NCBI GenBank assembly: GCA_017553505.1
Contig: JAFZLD010000014.1
Location: 48,415 to 112,414 of the forward strand
From: Lachnospiraceae bacterium
GTDB lineage: Bacteria > Bacillota > Clostridia > Lachnospirales > Lachnospiraceae
DNA length: 64,000 nucleotides
Reading direction: 5' to 3'
Within the stretch, counting starts at the first letter, position 1, and the number at the start of each line of letters is the position of its first letter. Below, piece after piece: positions 1 through 9,136 of this stretch. The notes beneath the pieces were generated by a model. That model was not told the origin of the DNA and did no database searches. It saw nothing but the letters and a program-made list of their open reading frames with translations. Both the position numbers and the translations under genes were made by a program.

Positions 1-300
1 AGCCTGATTGCCGGTCTCTCGCCTTACTCCCATGGCATCGTACATGGTAATAAAAGCAACTATCACGCAAATTGCGAATTCAAAGCTTCCCACACCGTAA
101 ATCATAAGTGCCGCCGACGTAAGTGCACACACCGTTGCGGAATGTGAACTCGGCATGCCTCCCGCTCCGAAGAGTCTCTCTCCTCTAAATGACTTAGAGG
201 TTACGGCATAGAGTATGGTCTTGACAATCTGAGCCGAAAGCCAGCCCAGTATCGCGCTTATTAAAACTGTATTGTGCAAAAACGCAGAAATACTATTCAA
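1..300 (-). CDS. Divergent PAP2-family membrane protein (DUF212), N-terminal part
   Basis: First 100 codons of a gene that runs off the left edge. Read on the minus strand from a TTG at 300, it gives a hydrophobic protein with the family's hallmark GAGGMPSSHSAT block at residues 45-56 and a YDAMGVRRETG block at 87-97. The family is a membrane-bound relative of PAP2 phosphatases with no established substrate. The TTG lies 8 nt inside the 3' end of the MATE gene with an AGGGAG ribosome site just upstream, so the two genes look translationally coupled. No ATG fits as a start. The family call is firm; the start is less so. Confidence 0.82.
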   Translation of the reverse strand, partial: MNSISAFLHNTVLISAILGWLSAQIVKTILYAVTSKSFRGERLFGAGGMPSSHSATVCALTSAALMIYGVGSFEFAICVIVAFITMYDAMGVRRETGNQA

Positions 301-1672
301 CGCTTATCTCCCTGTAACGCGGGTTCTTAAATTCAAACACCGCCATAAGTATCGTAGTAGCAACCGCCACCGCATCCGCGATGGGACCCGAATAGATTAT
401 ACCATCAATTCCGAAGAAGCGGGGCAAAATAATGAGAAGCGGAAGCAAAAATATTATTTGTCTTGTAAGTGACAAGAACATACCCCTCTGCGGGCGCCCC
501 GTAGCCGTGAAGAAATTGGACACTATGGGCTGCACAAAGTTTAAGAATATAAAGAAAAAGTATATTCTGAAATACTTAACCGCAAAAGCAAAATACTCGG
601 GGCTTCCCTCTCCGAAGAGCTTAATAATCTGAAGCGGGAAAATCTGGAACACCGCAAAAGCTCCGATTGAAAGTAAGAATCCTATCTTAAGAGCAAGAAG
701 CAGGGCTTCTTTAACTCTCTTAAACTGCTTGGCTCCGTAGTTAAAACTGATAATCGGCTGAAGTCCCTGCGAAATACCGATGATGAAGGAAAAGAACATC
801 ATTCCCACCTTCGAAATAATACCCACGCAGGCAATGGGAACGGACTCGCCGTAGACACTTCTGGCGCCATAATATTTAAGCGAATTGTTAAGAACGATCT
901 GCACCACCATCATTGCTATCTGGTTAAAGAAAGAAGCCGTGCCGAGTGATGCGCTTCTTCCGAAGTAGCGAAGTCTCGGAACAAAGTGCTTAAGTTCAAG
1001 CTTAACGGTCTTGTAGTGGCACAAATACCAGATTACCATAGCCGCGCAGATATACTGACCGATAATGGTGGCAAGCGCCGCACCCTGAATGCCCCATCCG
1101 AATACGAATACAAAAAGTGCATCAAGAATAGTATTGATAACAGCGCCCACAAGGTTACACATCATGGAGTATCTGGGCGAACCGTCCGCTCTTACAAGAT
1201 GAGCGCCTCCGCCCTGAAGTATCAGCGCCGGGAAGCCTATGGCTGTTATGCGTGTATACTCGGAAGCATACGGAAATACGTCCGCGGGAGAACCGAAGAA
1301 ATTAAGAAGCGGGTGCAAGAACACCTCAGCCACCACCGCAAGGATGGTACCTAAGATTACTATCATAGCCGCTGAGTTACCGATGTAGAAAGGAGCTTTT
1401 TCTTTGTCCCCTTCTCCCAGGGTTAAGTTAAACGCCGACGCGCCGCCTATACCGAAAAGCAGTGCCAGCGATACGCATGAAATCGAAAAAGGAAACGCTA
1501 TGTTGGTAGCTGCGTTACCGAGCGGTCCCACGCTTCGACCGATGAAAAACTGGTCTACAATATTGTAAAGTGCGCCCACAAGCATCGCTATGATACTGGG
1601 AATCGCAAACTGTCTCAATAACTTGCCCACAGGGTTAACGCCCAAAGGGTTCTTAACTATGTCTCTGTCCAT
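293..1672 (-). CDS. MATE-family multidrug/Na+ antiporter
   Basis: A 459-residue polytopic membrane protein of normal MATE length (about 450) with some twelve hydrophobic segments in two similar halves. The N-terminal NPLGVNPVGKLLRQFAIPSI and the following VDQFFIG are typical of the family. MATE transporters export cationic drugs or metabolites in exchange for Na+ or H+; the substrate here cannot be read from sequence. The frame stays open to 1738, but the ATG at 1672 is chosen because alignment-like sequence begins there, a GAGGCG ribosome site sits just upstream, and the upstream codons overlap a good promoter (1710-1738). The next gene overlaps its last codons by 8 nt. Confidence 0.9.
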   Translation of the reverse strand: MDRDIVKNPLGVNPVGKLLRQFAIPSIIAMLVGALYNIVDQFFIGRSVGPLGNAATNIAFPFSISCVSLALLFGIGGASAFNLTLGEGDKEKAPFYIGNSAAMIVILGTILAVVAEVFLHPLLNFFGSPADVFPYASEYTRITAIGFPALILQGGGAHLVRADGSPRYSMMCNLVGAVINTILDALFVFVFGWGIQGAALATIIGQYICAAMVIWYLCHYKTVKLELKHFVPRLRYFGRSASLGTASFFNQIAMMVVQIVLNNSLKYYGARSVYGESVPIACVGIISKVGMMFFSFIIGISQGLQPIISFNYGAKQFKRVKEALLLALKIGFLLSIGAFAVFQIFPLQIIKLFGEGSPEYFAFAVKYFRIYFFFIFLNFVQPIVSNFFTATGRPQRGMFLSLTRQIIFLLPLLIILPRFFGIDGIIYSGPIADAVAVATTILMAVFEFKNPRYREISVE

Positions 1673-1709
1673 TTTTAACGCCTCATAATCCTTATCTAAA
1701 ACACAAAAA

Positions 1710-1738
1710 ATCGTACCACATTTTGCCCCTGCTGACAA
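1710..1738 (-). promoter_or_regulatory. Sigma-A-type promoter of the MATE gene
   Basis: On the minus strand TTGTCA (1738-1733) and TACGAT (1715-1710) are 17 bp apart, about 40 bp ahead of the MATE start codon. It lies just after the terminator of the AraC-family gene, so MATE is probably transcribed independently. Confidence 0.5.
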
Positions 1739-1761
1739 ACAAAAAAGTCGTTTCCGGCTTC

Positions 1762-1791
1762 AAAAAAAGAACACGGCGCCGTGCCGTGTCC
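1762..1791 (-). terminator. Intrinsic terminator of the AraC-family gene
   Basis: On the minus strand a GC-rich hairpin (arms ACACGG/CCGTGT around a CACGGCGCCGTG palindrome) is followed by seven U's, just after the stop codon of the AraC-type gene. Confidence 0.8.
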
Positions 1792-1797
1792 CTGTAA

Positions 1798-2715
1798 TTA
1801 AACTGCGTGTTCGTAATGCTGCGCGTAAGCTCCGATTCCGGGGTTAGTATTACGGTACTCCGTGGGGGTACAGCCTACCATCTCCCTGAAGGTCTTCGTG
1901 TAGTGGCTGCCGCTTGTGAAGCCTGTCTGGAAAGCGATGTCCGTAACACTTAAGTCGGAACCCGTAAGAAGCTCCATGCTCTTGGTAATGCGGTACGAAA
2001 TCAGGTAATCGCCCGGGGTCTTGGCCACGTAGCGCTTGAAAATCTTAGCACAAAGAGTCTTACCCACATTACCGGAAAAAGCAATATCCTCAAGGGAAAT
2101 CTTATCCATGTAATGGTCCTGTATAAAGGACATCATGCTCTTGAAAGTAGACGCATGAATCGGCACCGCCTGCTTGGCCGTCGAGAAGTCGATGTGCTCG
2201 TGCATAAGTCTTAAGCACTTAAAAGAAGCTTCGATAATCTCAAGCTCCAAGGTCTTAGGGTCCTTGTTCTCATCAAACAGATTCAAAAGTTCATCGATAA
2301 TTTTCTTGGTCCAATTATCCTGCTTCAAAAGAATGTAGTCATTACATCCGGCCGCAAGAATCGGTGCCACGTAGCGCTGCTCAATGTAGTTGGACGCGCA
2401 CATGTATGAAGGATGAATGACAAGGCACAGGAACTCACAATAGCTTCCCTTATTGGACCAGTTGGAGTGAATACGCTTAGAGTTAACGCAGATACCCTCA
2501 CCCTTATCAAGGTGAATCTGCTTACCGTTAACCATGAACTCAATGCATCCGTCCAGCACATAGAAATACTCTATATCCTCATGCCAGTGCTCCGGAATAT
2601 AAGTGGTGATGCCCGGTCTTATAAAGTGACGGTCTCTGAAGCAGTAAAACAAAGGATTGTTGTAATCAAAGATCTGTGACTTGTCTGAGCGGGTTGTAAT
2701 AATATCTTTGTTCAT
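1798..2715 (-). CDS. AraC-family transcriptional regulator with N-terminal cupin sensor
   Basis: A 305-residue protein with the usual two-part layout. Residues about 40-110 form a cupin-like ligand-binding domain (PEHWHEDIEYFYVLDG, then the LDKGEG turn), typical of regulators that sense sugars or small metabolites. Residues about 195-300 hold two helix-turn-helix motifs; SVTDIAFQTGFTSGSHYTKTFRE is the conserved second one and PTEYR closes the domain. The ATG at 2715 is the only sensible start. The gene has its own promoter and terminator and precedes a MATE exporter in the same direction, which is a possible target, but no operator was identified. Confidence 0.9.
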   Translation of the reverse strand: MNKDIITTRSDKSQIFDYNNPLFYCFRDRHFIRPGITTYIPEHWHEDIEYFYVLDGCIEFMVNGKQIHLDKGEGICVNSKRIHSNWSNKGSYCEFLCLVIHPSYMCASNYIEQRYVAPILAAGCNDYILLKQDNWTKKIIDELLNLFDENKDPKTLELEIIEASFKCLRLMHEHIDFSTAKQAVPIHASTFKSMMSFIQDHYMDKISLEDIAFSGNVGKTLCAKIFKRYVAKTPGDYLISYRITKSMELLTGSDLSVTDIAFQTGFTSGSHYTKTFREMVGCTPTEYRNTNPGIGAYAQHYEHAV

Positions 2716-2798
2716 TGTAATAATCTAACGCCTCCGCGTGATAAAATGACAAAATCGCGGTATATTTGATATATAATTGTCTCTCACCGTGTGATATT

Positions 2799-2827
2799 AT
2801 CATATCAAAAGAAAGAAAATAAAGCAA
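2799..2827 (-). promoter_or_regulatory. Sigma-A-type promoter of the AraC-family gene
   Basis: TTGCTT (2827-2822) and TATGAT (2804-2799) on the minus strand, spaced 17 bp, about 85 bp upstream of the start codon. The long leader contains other AT-rich -10-like words, so the exact start of transcription is uncertain. Confidence 0.45.
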
Positions 2828-2882
2828 TACAATTGTTCACAAGTCATATCAACATATCCTTCTAGGTCCTAAGGACCGCAGA

Positions 2883-2915
2883 GAGAAGCAGCCAGCCACT
2901 GCTTCTTTTTGTTTT
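2883..2915 (+). terminator. Hairpin with U-run on the plus strand
   Basis: GAAGCAG/CTGCTTC (2885-2891 and 2899-2905) followed by five T's and TTTT after one G. No plus-strand gene ends here, so it may stop antisense transcription running toward the sigH cluster. A GGTCCTAAGGACC palindrome lies just upstream at about 2865-2877. Confidence 0.5.
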
Positions 2916-2934
2916 ATGAAAAAGCATATAGCTA

Positions 2935-2970
2935 TAATAAAACCCGGGGCTTCATAAAGCCTCGGGTTTT
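2935..2970 (-). terminator. Terminator of the sigH cluster
   Basis: A long GC-rich hairpin (AAACCCGAGGCTT pairing with AAGCCCCGGGTTT on the minus strand) ending in a U-rich tail, immediately after the last gene of the cysE-mrnC-rlmB-sigH operon. Confidence 0.85.
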
Positions 2971-2972
2971 AA

Positions 2973-3266
2973 TTAACTGTTCTTAATATCTTCAAGGGTT
3001 CCCTTAAGGTCCTCGATAGCCTTCGATGCATTGGCAATTTCTCTGAACTGCTTCTCGAATTCGGGATCGAACTCTCCGTCCTTGTGCATCTCGTAATACT
3101 TGCGACCAATTGCCATGTATGAGCGGTTTACAAGATTCTCGCAGGTCTTGATTTCGCTTCGCACTTCAAGAGCATCGAGTGTATCGTTCTTTTTCTTGGT
3201 GAAACGCTCCACGAGCTCTCCGATAAAGTTTATAAACTTTTCAACCATTTCCCAGAAATCATTCAT
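2973..3266 (-). CDS. Small helical protein of unknown function
   Basis: A 97-residue, charged, mostly helical protein without membrane segment or signal peptide. The middle and C-terminal parts (roughly residues 33-95) look coiled-coil-forming, with a central RKYYEMHKDGEFDPEFEKQF stretch. I do not recognise an established function; it resembles small Lachnospiraceae proteins often described only by a zinc-ribbon neighbour, but no zinc ribbon is present. The ATG at 3266 is preferred over 3284 because an AGGAGAG ribosome site lies between them. The start overlaps the last codons of the sigma factor gene (stop at 3261-3259), so it is the last member of that operon. Confidence 0.7.
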   Translation of the reverse strand: MNDFWEMVEKFINFIGELVERFTKKKNDTLDALEVRSEIKTCENLVNRSYMAIGRKYYEMHKDGEFDPEFEKQFREIANASKAIEDLKGTLEDIKNS

Positions 3267-3909
3267 TAGTTTTTCTCTCCTCAAGTTTCTTTTTAATTTT
3301 ACCCTTAGCGCGTGTAAGCGCGTTGTCGGTGGATTTCTCGTCGCGGCCTAAGACCTTGGCTATCTGAATGTAGCTCATGCCCGTAAGGTGAAGCTCGACG
3401 GCCTCGCGTTCGAAGTCGGAAAGGTCCGAATCGATAAAATGCTCGATGTCTTCCACGTTCTCCCTGTCAATCATGATTGCCTCGGGATCGCCGTCACCGC
3501 CTGCCAGAGTGTCCTCCAAGCTCTTCTCACTGCTCTCGCCTTCCGACTCAAAGGTCTGGCTAAAAGAAATGTACGTATTAAGCGGCATGTGTTTCTTACG
3601 CCCCGAAGCTGTCACTGCGGTGTACATCTGCCTCGACACACAAAGGTCGGCAAAAGTAAGAAAGCTTGCGTCCCTTCCCGCGTCGTAATCCCTGATGGCC
3701 TTGAAAAGCCCTATCATGCCTTCCTGAATTAAATCCTCTGCGTCGGCACCTAAGATGTACATGGACTTGGCCTTGGCTCTCACGAGGTTCTTGTACTTAT
3801 CAAGGATGTACTCGGTAATGCCGGGCTCGCCTTCACGCAAGCGAAGAATAAGCTCTTCGTCGGTGGCGTCGCCGTATTTATTTCTGTAATCTTTGTCTTG
3901 CAATCTCAA
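3259..3909 (-). CDS. sigH: RNA polymerase sigma-70 family factor, SigH (Spo0H) type
   Basis: A 216-residue two-domain sigma factor. Region 2 is visible at about residues 50-85 (DAEDLIQEGMIGLFKAIRDYD, which contacts core polymerase and the -10 element) and region 4 at about 165-210 (MSYIQIAKVLGRDEKSTDNA, the -35-binding helix-turn-helix). Length and the position after rlmB match SigH of Bacillus and Clostridia, where it serves the transition to stationary phase, competence and sporulation. Start is a TTG at 3909 inside the 3' end of rlmB with a GGGAG site 9 nt upstream; a second TTG two codons on is also possible. Linkage to comEA/comEC elsewhere in the window fits a competence role, but only as inference. 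Confidence 0.85.
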   Translation of the reverse strand: MRLQDKDYRNKYGDATDEELILRLREGEPGITEYILDKYKNLVRAKAKSMYILGADAEDLIQEGMIGLFKAIRDYDAGRDASFLTFADLCVSRQMYTAVTASGRKKHMPLNTYISFSQTFESEGESSEKSLEDTLAGGDGDPEAIMIDRENVEDIEHFIDSDLSDFEREAVELHLTGMSYIQIAKVLGRDEKSTDNALTRAKGKIKKKLEERKTNE

Positions 3910-4618
3910 AGCTTAATACTCCCATTGCAACGGATGCGTTAAGTGAATCTATGTCGCCCTTCATGGGAATGCGGGCTACGAAGTCACACTTCTCACGCAC
4001 AAGTCTTGATACGCCTTCGCCTTCATTGCCGATGACAAGTCCGATGGGGCCTGTAAGATTAAGGTCGTACATAACCTCGCCTTCCATGTCAGCGCAGACG
4101 AACCACAAACCTTTTTCTTTTAACTCTTCGATGGTCTTGGAAAGATTGGTAACCTTAACCACGGGAGTGTAATTGAGCGCGCCTGCAGAAGTGCGGGCAA
4201 CAGTTGCAGTTAAGCCCACCGCGCGGTTCTTGGGGATAATAACTCCGTGAGCTCCTACAAGATTGGCGGTTCTTATAATGGCGCCAAGGTTGTGAGGGTC
4301 TTCGATTCCGTCTAAGATAATTACGAAAGGAGCTTCTCCCTTCTTCTTAGCAAGTGCGAAGATATCCTCCATCTCGGAATAATCGTATGCCGCACTTACT
4401 GCGATAACGCCCTGATGATGACCGGTCTGAGACATCTGATCGAGGCGGTCTTTGTCTACGTACTTAATTATCGTATCCTGTTTCTTGGCCTCTCTTTTAA
4501 TCGTAAGTACGGGGCCGTCCTGGCAACCGTCGAGCACGTAAAGTCTGTCTACGGTCTTGCCGGATCTGAAGGCTTCAAGCACAGCGTTGCGGCCTTCTAT
4601 CATTGATTCATTACTCAT
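3878..4618 (-). CDS. rlmB: 23S rRNA 2'-O-ribose methyltransferase RlmB
   Basis: A 246-residue SPOUT/TrmH-family enzyme. Residues about 1-75 form the L30e-like RNA-binding domain (IEGRNAVLEAFRSGKTVDRL). The rest is the knotted catalytic domain with its three motifs: the NLGAIIRTANLVGAHGVII block, the GLVIGNEGEGVSRLV turn and the C-terminal IPMKGDIDSLNASVA loop. Known members use S-adenosylmethionine to methylate a guanosine of the 23S peptidyl-transferase region. It starts 7 nt after mrnC and its last codons overlap sigH. Confidence 0.93.
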   Translation of the reverse strand: MSNESMIEGRNAVLEAFRSGKTVDRLYVLDGCQDGPVLTIKREAKKQDTIIKYVDKDRLDQMSQTGHHQGVIAVSAAYDYSEMEDIFALAKKKGEAPFVIILDGIEDPHNLGAIIRTANLVGAHGVIIPKNRAVGLTATVARTSAGALNYTPVVKVTNLSKTIEELKEKGLWFVCADMEGEVMYDLNLTGPIGLVIGNEGEGVSRLVREKCDFVARIPMKGDIDSLNASVAMGVLSFEIARQRLQK

Positions 4619-4625
4619 AATACCT

Positions 4626-5057
4626 CTATTCTGCGGGCTTCTCTATAACGCCCTTTTCTATTAATTCAAGCATTCTCGCGGTCTCACCTTTAAGATACAG
4701 GTAACCCATTAACGCTTCAAAACCTGTGGCCTTGCGATAGTCGCCTATAGAAGCGTTCTTGGCCTTGGTGGCGGACTTGGCGTTGCGGCCGCGCTTGTAA
4801 ATGTCGGCTTCTTCCTCCGTAAGTAGCGGCAAAAGAACATCTGCCGCATCGGCCTGGGCCTTGGCATTCACGTAGTGTATCGCGTCCTTGTGAACCTTCT
4901 CTATGGGGCGATTGCCCTTGGAAAGCGTCACGGTGCGCACCACCACTTCGTATATCGCGTCGCCTATGTGGGCAAGTATAAGCGGTGCCACCTCTGCGGG
5001 GTTAATGTCCGCGAGAGCGAATTTGTCTTTAATTTCTTTATAAAGGAATTCATCCAT
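4626..5057 (-). CDS. mrnC: Mini-ribonuclease III (MrnC)
   Basis: A 143-residue protein that consists only of an RNase III catalytic domain, without the double-stranded RNA-binding domain. The signature LILAHIGDAIYEVVVR is at about residues 27-42 and the C-terminal catalytic helix reads ALMGYLYLKGE. In Bacillus this enzyme matures the ends of 23S rRNA, so it fits beside rlmB. Its start overlaps the end of cysE by 8 nt. In many Firmicutes cysS lies between cysE and mrnC; here it is absent. Confidence 0.92.
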   Translation of the reverse strand: MDEFLYKEIKDKFALADINPAEVAPLILAHIGDAIYEVVVRTVTLSKGNRPIEKVHKDAIHYVNAKAQADAADVLLPLLTEEEADIYKRGRNAKSATKAKNASIGDYRKATGFEALMGYLYLKGETARMLELIEKGVIEKPAE

Positions 5058-5724
5058 TGAACTTCTTGCTTAACTCCTTAAGTCTCTCTTCCAGATCAAG
5101 CACACGGTTGATAAGCTCGCTGTTGGCCTGCTGAAGGTTCGAAATGTCCTCGCGTACGGGGTCGGGAAGGTCTACCTGATTGAGCTCTTCCTGAGGAAGC
5201 AATGCATCCGCGCGCTTCACCACACGACCGGGAACGCCCACAACAGTAGAGTTCGGAGGCACTTCCTCAAGCACCACGGAACCCGCACCGATTTTGGAAT
5301 TATCCCCAATCTTAAAGGACCCGAGCACCTTCGCGCCGGCGCTTACCATTACGTTATTGCCAAGGGTAGGATGACGCTTGCCCTGCTCCTTACCTGTACC
5401 GCCGAGGGTAACTCCCTGATAAAGCGTACAGTTGTCGCCGATTATGGTAGTCTCACCGATAATAACTCCGTTGCCGTGGTCGATAAAAAGTCCCTTACCG
5501 ATCTCCGCACCGGGGTGAATCTCGATACCCGTCTTGCGCGCAGCCTTCTGGGAAATGTATCTTGCCCAGAAATAATGACCCTTCTTGTAGAGTCTGTGCG
5601 CCCTTCTGTAGCTAAGCATAACCTTGAAACTGGGGTATAAGAATACCTCCCAGTTACAGTGGATAGCCGGGTCACGTTCTTTGATCAATTGTATTTCTTC
5701 TTTAATCTCTTTGATAATACCCAT
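5050..5724 (-). CDS. cysE: Serine O-acetyltransferase
   Basis: A 224-residue enzyme that acetylates serine with acetyl-CoA, the first step of cysteine synthesis. The left-handed beta-helix hexapeptide repeats are clear from about residue 70 to 170 (GAEIGKGLFIDHGNGVIIGE, then DNCTLYQGVTLGGTGKE). The catalytic histidine is in FIDHGNG. The length is that of the short EpsC-type enzyme of Gram-positives. It is the first gene of the cysE-mrnC-rlmB-sigH operon and has a good promoter at 5751-5779. Confidence 0.93.
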   Translation of the reverse strand: MGIIKEIKEEIQLIKERDPAIHCNWEVFLYPSFKVMLSYRRAHRLYKKGHYFWARYISQKAARKTGIEIHPGAEIGKGLFIDHGNGVIIGETTIIGDNCTLYQGVTLGGTGKEQGKRHPTLGNNVMVSAGAKVLGSFKIGDNSKIGAGSVVLEEVPPNSTVVGVPGRVVKRADALLPQEELNQVDLPDPVREDISNLQQANSELINRVLDLEERLKELSKKFNG

Positions 5725-5750
5725 AATCGTACCTTTAAGCGTGATAACTC

Positions 5751-5779
5751 ATTGTAATCCATTTTAAAAAACTTTTCAA
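5751..5779 (-). promoter_or_regulatory. Promoter of the cysE-sigH operon
   Basis: TTGAAA (5779-5774) and TACAAT (5756-5751) on the minus strand with 17 bp spacing, about 27 bp before the cysE start codon. Confidence 0.6.
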
Positions 5780-5811
5780 TGAAGGGAGGGCACATCCCAA
5801 ATATTTTCGCC

Positions 5812-5843
5812 AAAGAAAAGCCACCGGCAGACCCGATGGCTGA
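5812..5843 (-). terminator. Terminator of the lipid kinase gene
   Basis: AGCCATCGG/CCGGTGGCT hairpin followed by UUUUCUUU on the minus strand, directly after the stop codon at 5847. Confidence 0.8.
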
Positions 5844-5846
5844 TTT

Positions 5847-6701
5847 TTATCTGTGTACTTTGTACGATTTAACATCAAGAACTGTCTCGCCGTCAATCTG
5901 AAGCGCGCAGGGGCGGTCGAACTTAACCTCCACCTCGCGGCTCTTAATCTGAATGACTTCCTTGCGATGCTTAATGTGCTCGCCCTTGCCGATACCCGAG
6001 AATATGAGAAGCGTTTTAAGCCTGCTCCTACCTCTGAATATCATGGTAGTAACGGTGTCGTCTTCGTTAAGGCGCTTCTGCCCGGGTGTGGCCTTCATGC
6101 CTCCGCCGTAGTAGCGTCCGTTCATGGTAGGCGCTATCCACACATGGTCGAACACTTTCTTGTGCCCGTCGGAGATGACTGCTGCCGTTACGGGCTTAAA
6201 CTTAAAAAGAAGTCCCTTGATGGCAATAGCCGCATAATTGACGGGCTTATCGCTCTTCTGTCTGAACTTGTCGCCCTCCTCACAGCAGTAGCCGTCGATG
6301 CCGTAACCGATACCGTTTATGAAGCGGTATGTCTCGCCTTTAACCGTAACCTTCGGAAGGTTCTTAATATACGTGTTGAGAAGCACCAGCCCCGGATTGC
6401 CGTCGGGTCTGACATCTCTCATAAAATCGTTACCCGATCCCGAAGGGAAATAATATACCTCTCTCGGAAGCTCTTCATCGCCTATAGTATTTACGAAGCG
6501 ATTAATCGTACCGTCTCCGCCCGAAAGAACAAGCGTCTTGTCCCCGGGAAGCTCTCTCATAAATTTCTTGATATCTTCTATCGAAAGAATGCTCTCGTAC
6601 TCAAACTCGCCGTCCGTGACCGCAGTCTCAATCTCAGTCGCACTCATAAAGCCCCTGCCGCTGTTCGACAGAGGATTAAAAATCACATAATATTTACCCA
6701 T
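5847..6701 (-). CDS. Diacylglycerol/lipid kinase family protein (DAGK catalytic fold)
   Basis: A 284-residue lipid kinase-like protein. It begins GKYYVIFNPLSNSGRG, the usual nucleotide-binding start of the family, and carries the GGDGTINRFVN active-site loop (about residues 59-69) and GSGNDFMRD. Relatives phosphorylate diacylglycerol or related lipids. The ATG at 6701 is chosen over upstream codons because homology begins there and AAAGGAG lies 11 nt ahead. It follows the CE15-like esterase by about 50 nt. A second member of the family is at 44568-45536, so the cell has at least two. Confidence 0.85.
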   Translation of the reverse strand: MGKYYVIFNPLSNSGRGFMSATEIETAVTDGEFEYESILSIEDIKKFMRELPGDKTLVLSGGDGTINRFVNTIGDEELPREVYYFPSGSGNDFMRDVRPDGNPGLVLLNTYIKNLPKVTVKGETYRFINGIGYGIDGYCCEEGDKFRQKSDKPVNYAAIAIKGLLFKFKPVTAAVISDGHKKVFDHVWIAPTMNGRYYGGGMKATPGQKRLNEDDTVTTMIFRGRSRLKTLLIFSGIGKGEHIKHRKEVIQIKSREVEVKFDRPCALQIDGETVLDVKSYKVHR

Positions 6702-6753
6702 TACATCTAACACTCCTTTGTAACCATCCGGAGTATTATAGACCCCCATACCT

Positions 6754-7812
6754 TTATTTTTCCATATACAGATTCTGACTTCTGCACAAAAAATCATGAC
6801 GGCTCGAGAAAATATCGCTGTCAAAGTATTTCACGATTAATTCTGCATCCTCATCCGTCACCGCATGTCCGACCTTGTGCACGTGAATTGCGAAATGCCT
6901 GTTGAGCCCCGCCTCCTCGTAGTAAGGAAGCGCTCTGTTGTAGCACTCCCACATTGCGGGGGCGTTAACCCAGTCCTCGCCTGTAGCTGCGCAGACTATG
7001 AAGTAGTACACTTCAGGGTCCATCGCCAGCGCCGCAAGCATCTCCTGATTGATCGGAATCTCCTCCTCGGTCTTGTACTGCAAGAACTTATCCACGAACC
7101 ATCCGCGCTCCGCATCCGACTGCAGGCACGAAAGTGGCTCGTTCTCGCCGTAAGTGTAGTCTGCCGGCGCATCCACCTCAGTCAAATCATAGGTCTTACC
7201 CTGCGACTTAACTCCGTAAAGCGCCAGTCCGCCCGCTCCCGAGCACGTAGGCACCACCATCTTGAATCTGTGGTCAAAAGCACCGCACACCGCAGTCGCC
7301 TTGCCCCATCTCGAAACGCCCGTCACTACCGCAAGGTTCGGGTCGAATCCAAGCTCGGCTCCCAGACCCGCCTTAACCGCATCCAGCACCTTCGCGGCAC
7401 CCCAGGCCCATGCCATCAGCACACCCGTCTGTTCTTTTTCCTCCCCGTAAGGGTACAATTTGTAAAAGCATCCGTCATGCTTGCAATCGTCCGACGCAAT
7501 CTCCCTAGTATCCATGAATATCAGTCCGAAGCCCGCCTTCGTGAATGTATCCACCGGCTGAATCGGGTGCATGCATATCACAAAAGGATGTGCTCCTTTA
7601 TGCGGCGCGTCTTCCTCCGGCTTAATCACTCTAACGGTAAAAGAAACCCCGTCTACATTTATCTTAACCGGCTCCCCCGGAATCTCCTGTCCGAAGAACG
7701 TCACCGGTTCAGTCTTCGCCGGGTCAAGTATCTCGTAGCTTACACTCTCTCCGCTACGCCACTTACCGTATTCATTCTCTTCAAAAAACTTAATCAGTTT
7801 CTGTCTGTCCAT
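6754..7812 (-). CDS. Glucuronoyl-esterase-like alpha/beta hydrolase (CE15 family)
   Basis: A 352-residue alpha/beta hydrolase. The nucleophile elbow reads VVTGVSRWGKATAV (about residues 163-176), the GxSRxGK form characteristic of CE15 4-O-methyl-glucuronoyl methylesterases. A GHAVTDED near the C-terminus supplies the likely catalytic histidine, and the WFVDKFLQY segment also fits the family. CE15 enzymes cut ester bonds between lignin and glucuronic acid of xylan. There is no signal peptide, so this copy is probably cytoplasmic and may act on imported oligosaccharides or another uronate ester. It has an AGGAGG ribosome site and an extended -10 promoter, and is divergent from a secreted CE1-type esterase. 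Confidence 0.75.
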   Translation of the reverse strand: MDRQKLIKFFEENEYGKWRSGESVSYEILDPAKTEPVTFFGQEIPGEPVKINVDGVSFTVRVIKPEEDAPHKGAHPFVICMHPIQPVDTFTKAGFGLIFMDTREIASDDCKHDGCFYKLYPYGEEKEQTGVLMAWAWGAAKVLDAVKAGLGAELGFDPNLAVVTGVSRWGKATAVCGAFDHRFKMVVPTCSGAGGLALYGVKSQGKTYDLTEVDAPADYTYGENEPLSCLQSDAERGWFVDKFLQYKTEEEIPINQEMLAALAMDPEVYYFIVCAATGEDWVNAPAMWECYNRALPYYEEAGLNRHFAIHVHKVGHAVTDEDAELIVKYFDSDIFSSRHDFLCRSQNLYMEK

Positions 7813-7865
7813 ACCCGTAACCTCCTATGCAGAAACGCCTCTTTGTCGGTTTCCGCAACGACTAT

Positions 7866-7874
7866 ATTATACCA
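7866..7874 (-). promoter_or_regulatory. Extended -10 promoter element of the CE15-like gene
   Basis: TGGTATAAT on the minus strand, that is a TATAAT box with an upstream TG, about 50 bp before the start codon. No good -35 was seen at the usual distance. Confidence 0.4.
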
Positions 7875-7972
7875 AACAGCGCCTTCTTTTTCATTCTTCA
7901 AGTTTTGCCAAAAACTTCTCTGATATTGCCCCGTTTGGTGAAACGTATTGAGGTTTTATTTGTATGTGGTAA

Positions 7973-9088
<1,116 letters not shown>

Positions 9089-9099
9089 ACGCAAAAATA

Positions 9100-9136
9100 C
9101 AGCGATGGGTCTTTTAGCCCATCGCTGCTTTTTTTG
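9100..9136. terminator. Bidirectional terminator
   Basis: AGCGATGGG/CCCATCGCT hairpin with a T-run on the plus side (for the esterase) and a weaker U-rich run on the minus side (for the small membrane protein). Confidence 0.85.

Noticed and set aside
5853-6710. 285-codon plus-strand frame opposite the first lipid kinase
   Set aside because: No ribosome site or motif; antisense of GGDGT and GSGNDF coding sequence.
6865-7923. 352-codon plus-strand frame opposite the CE15-like gene
   Set aside because: Arg/His/Leu-rich translation typical of an antisense shadow; the minus-strand gene has clear hydrolase motifs.
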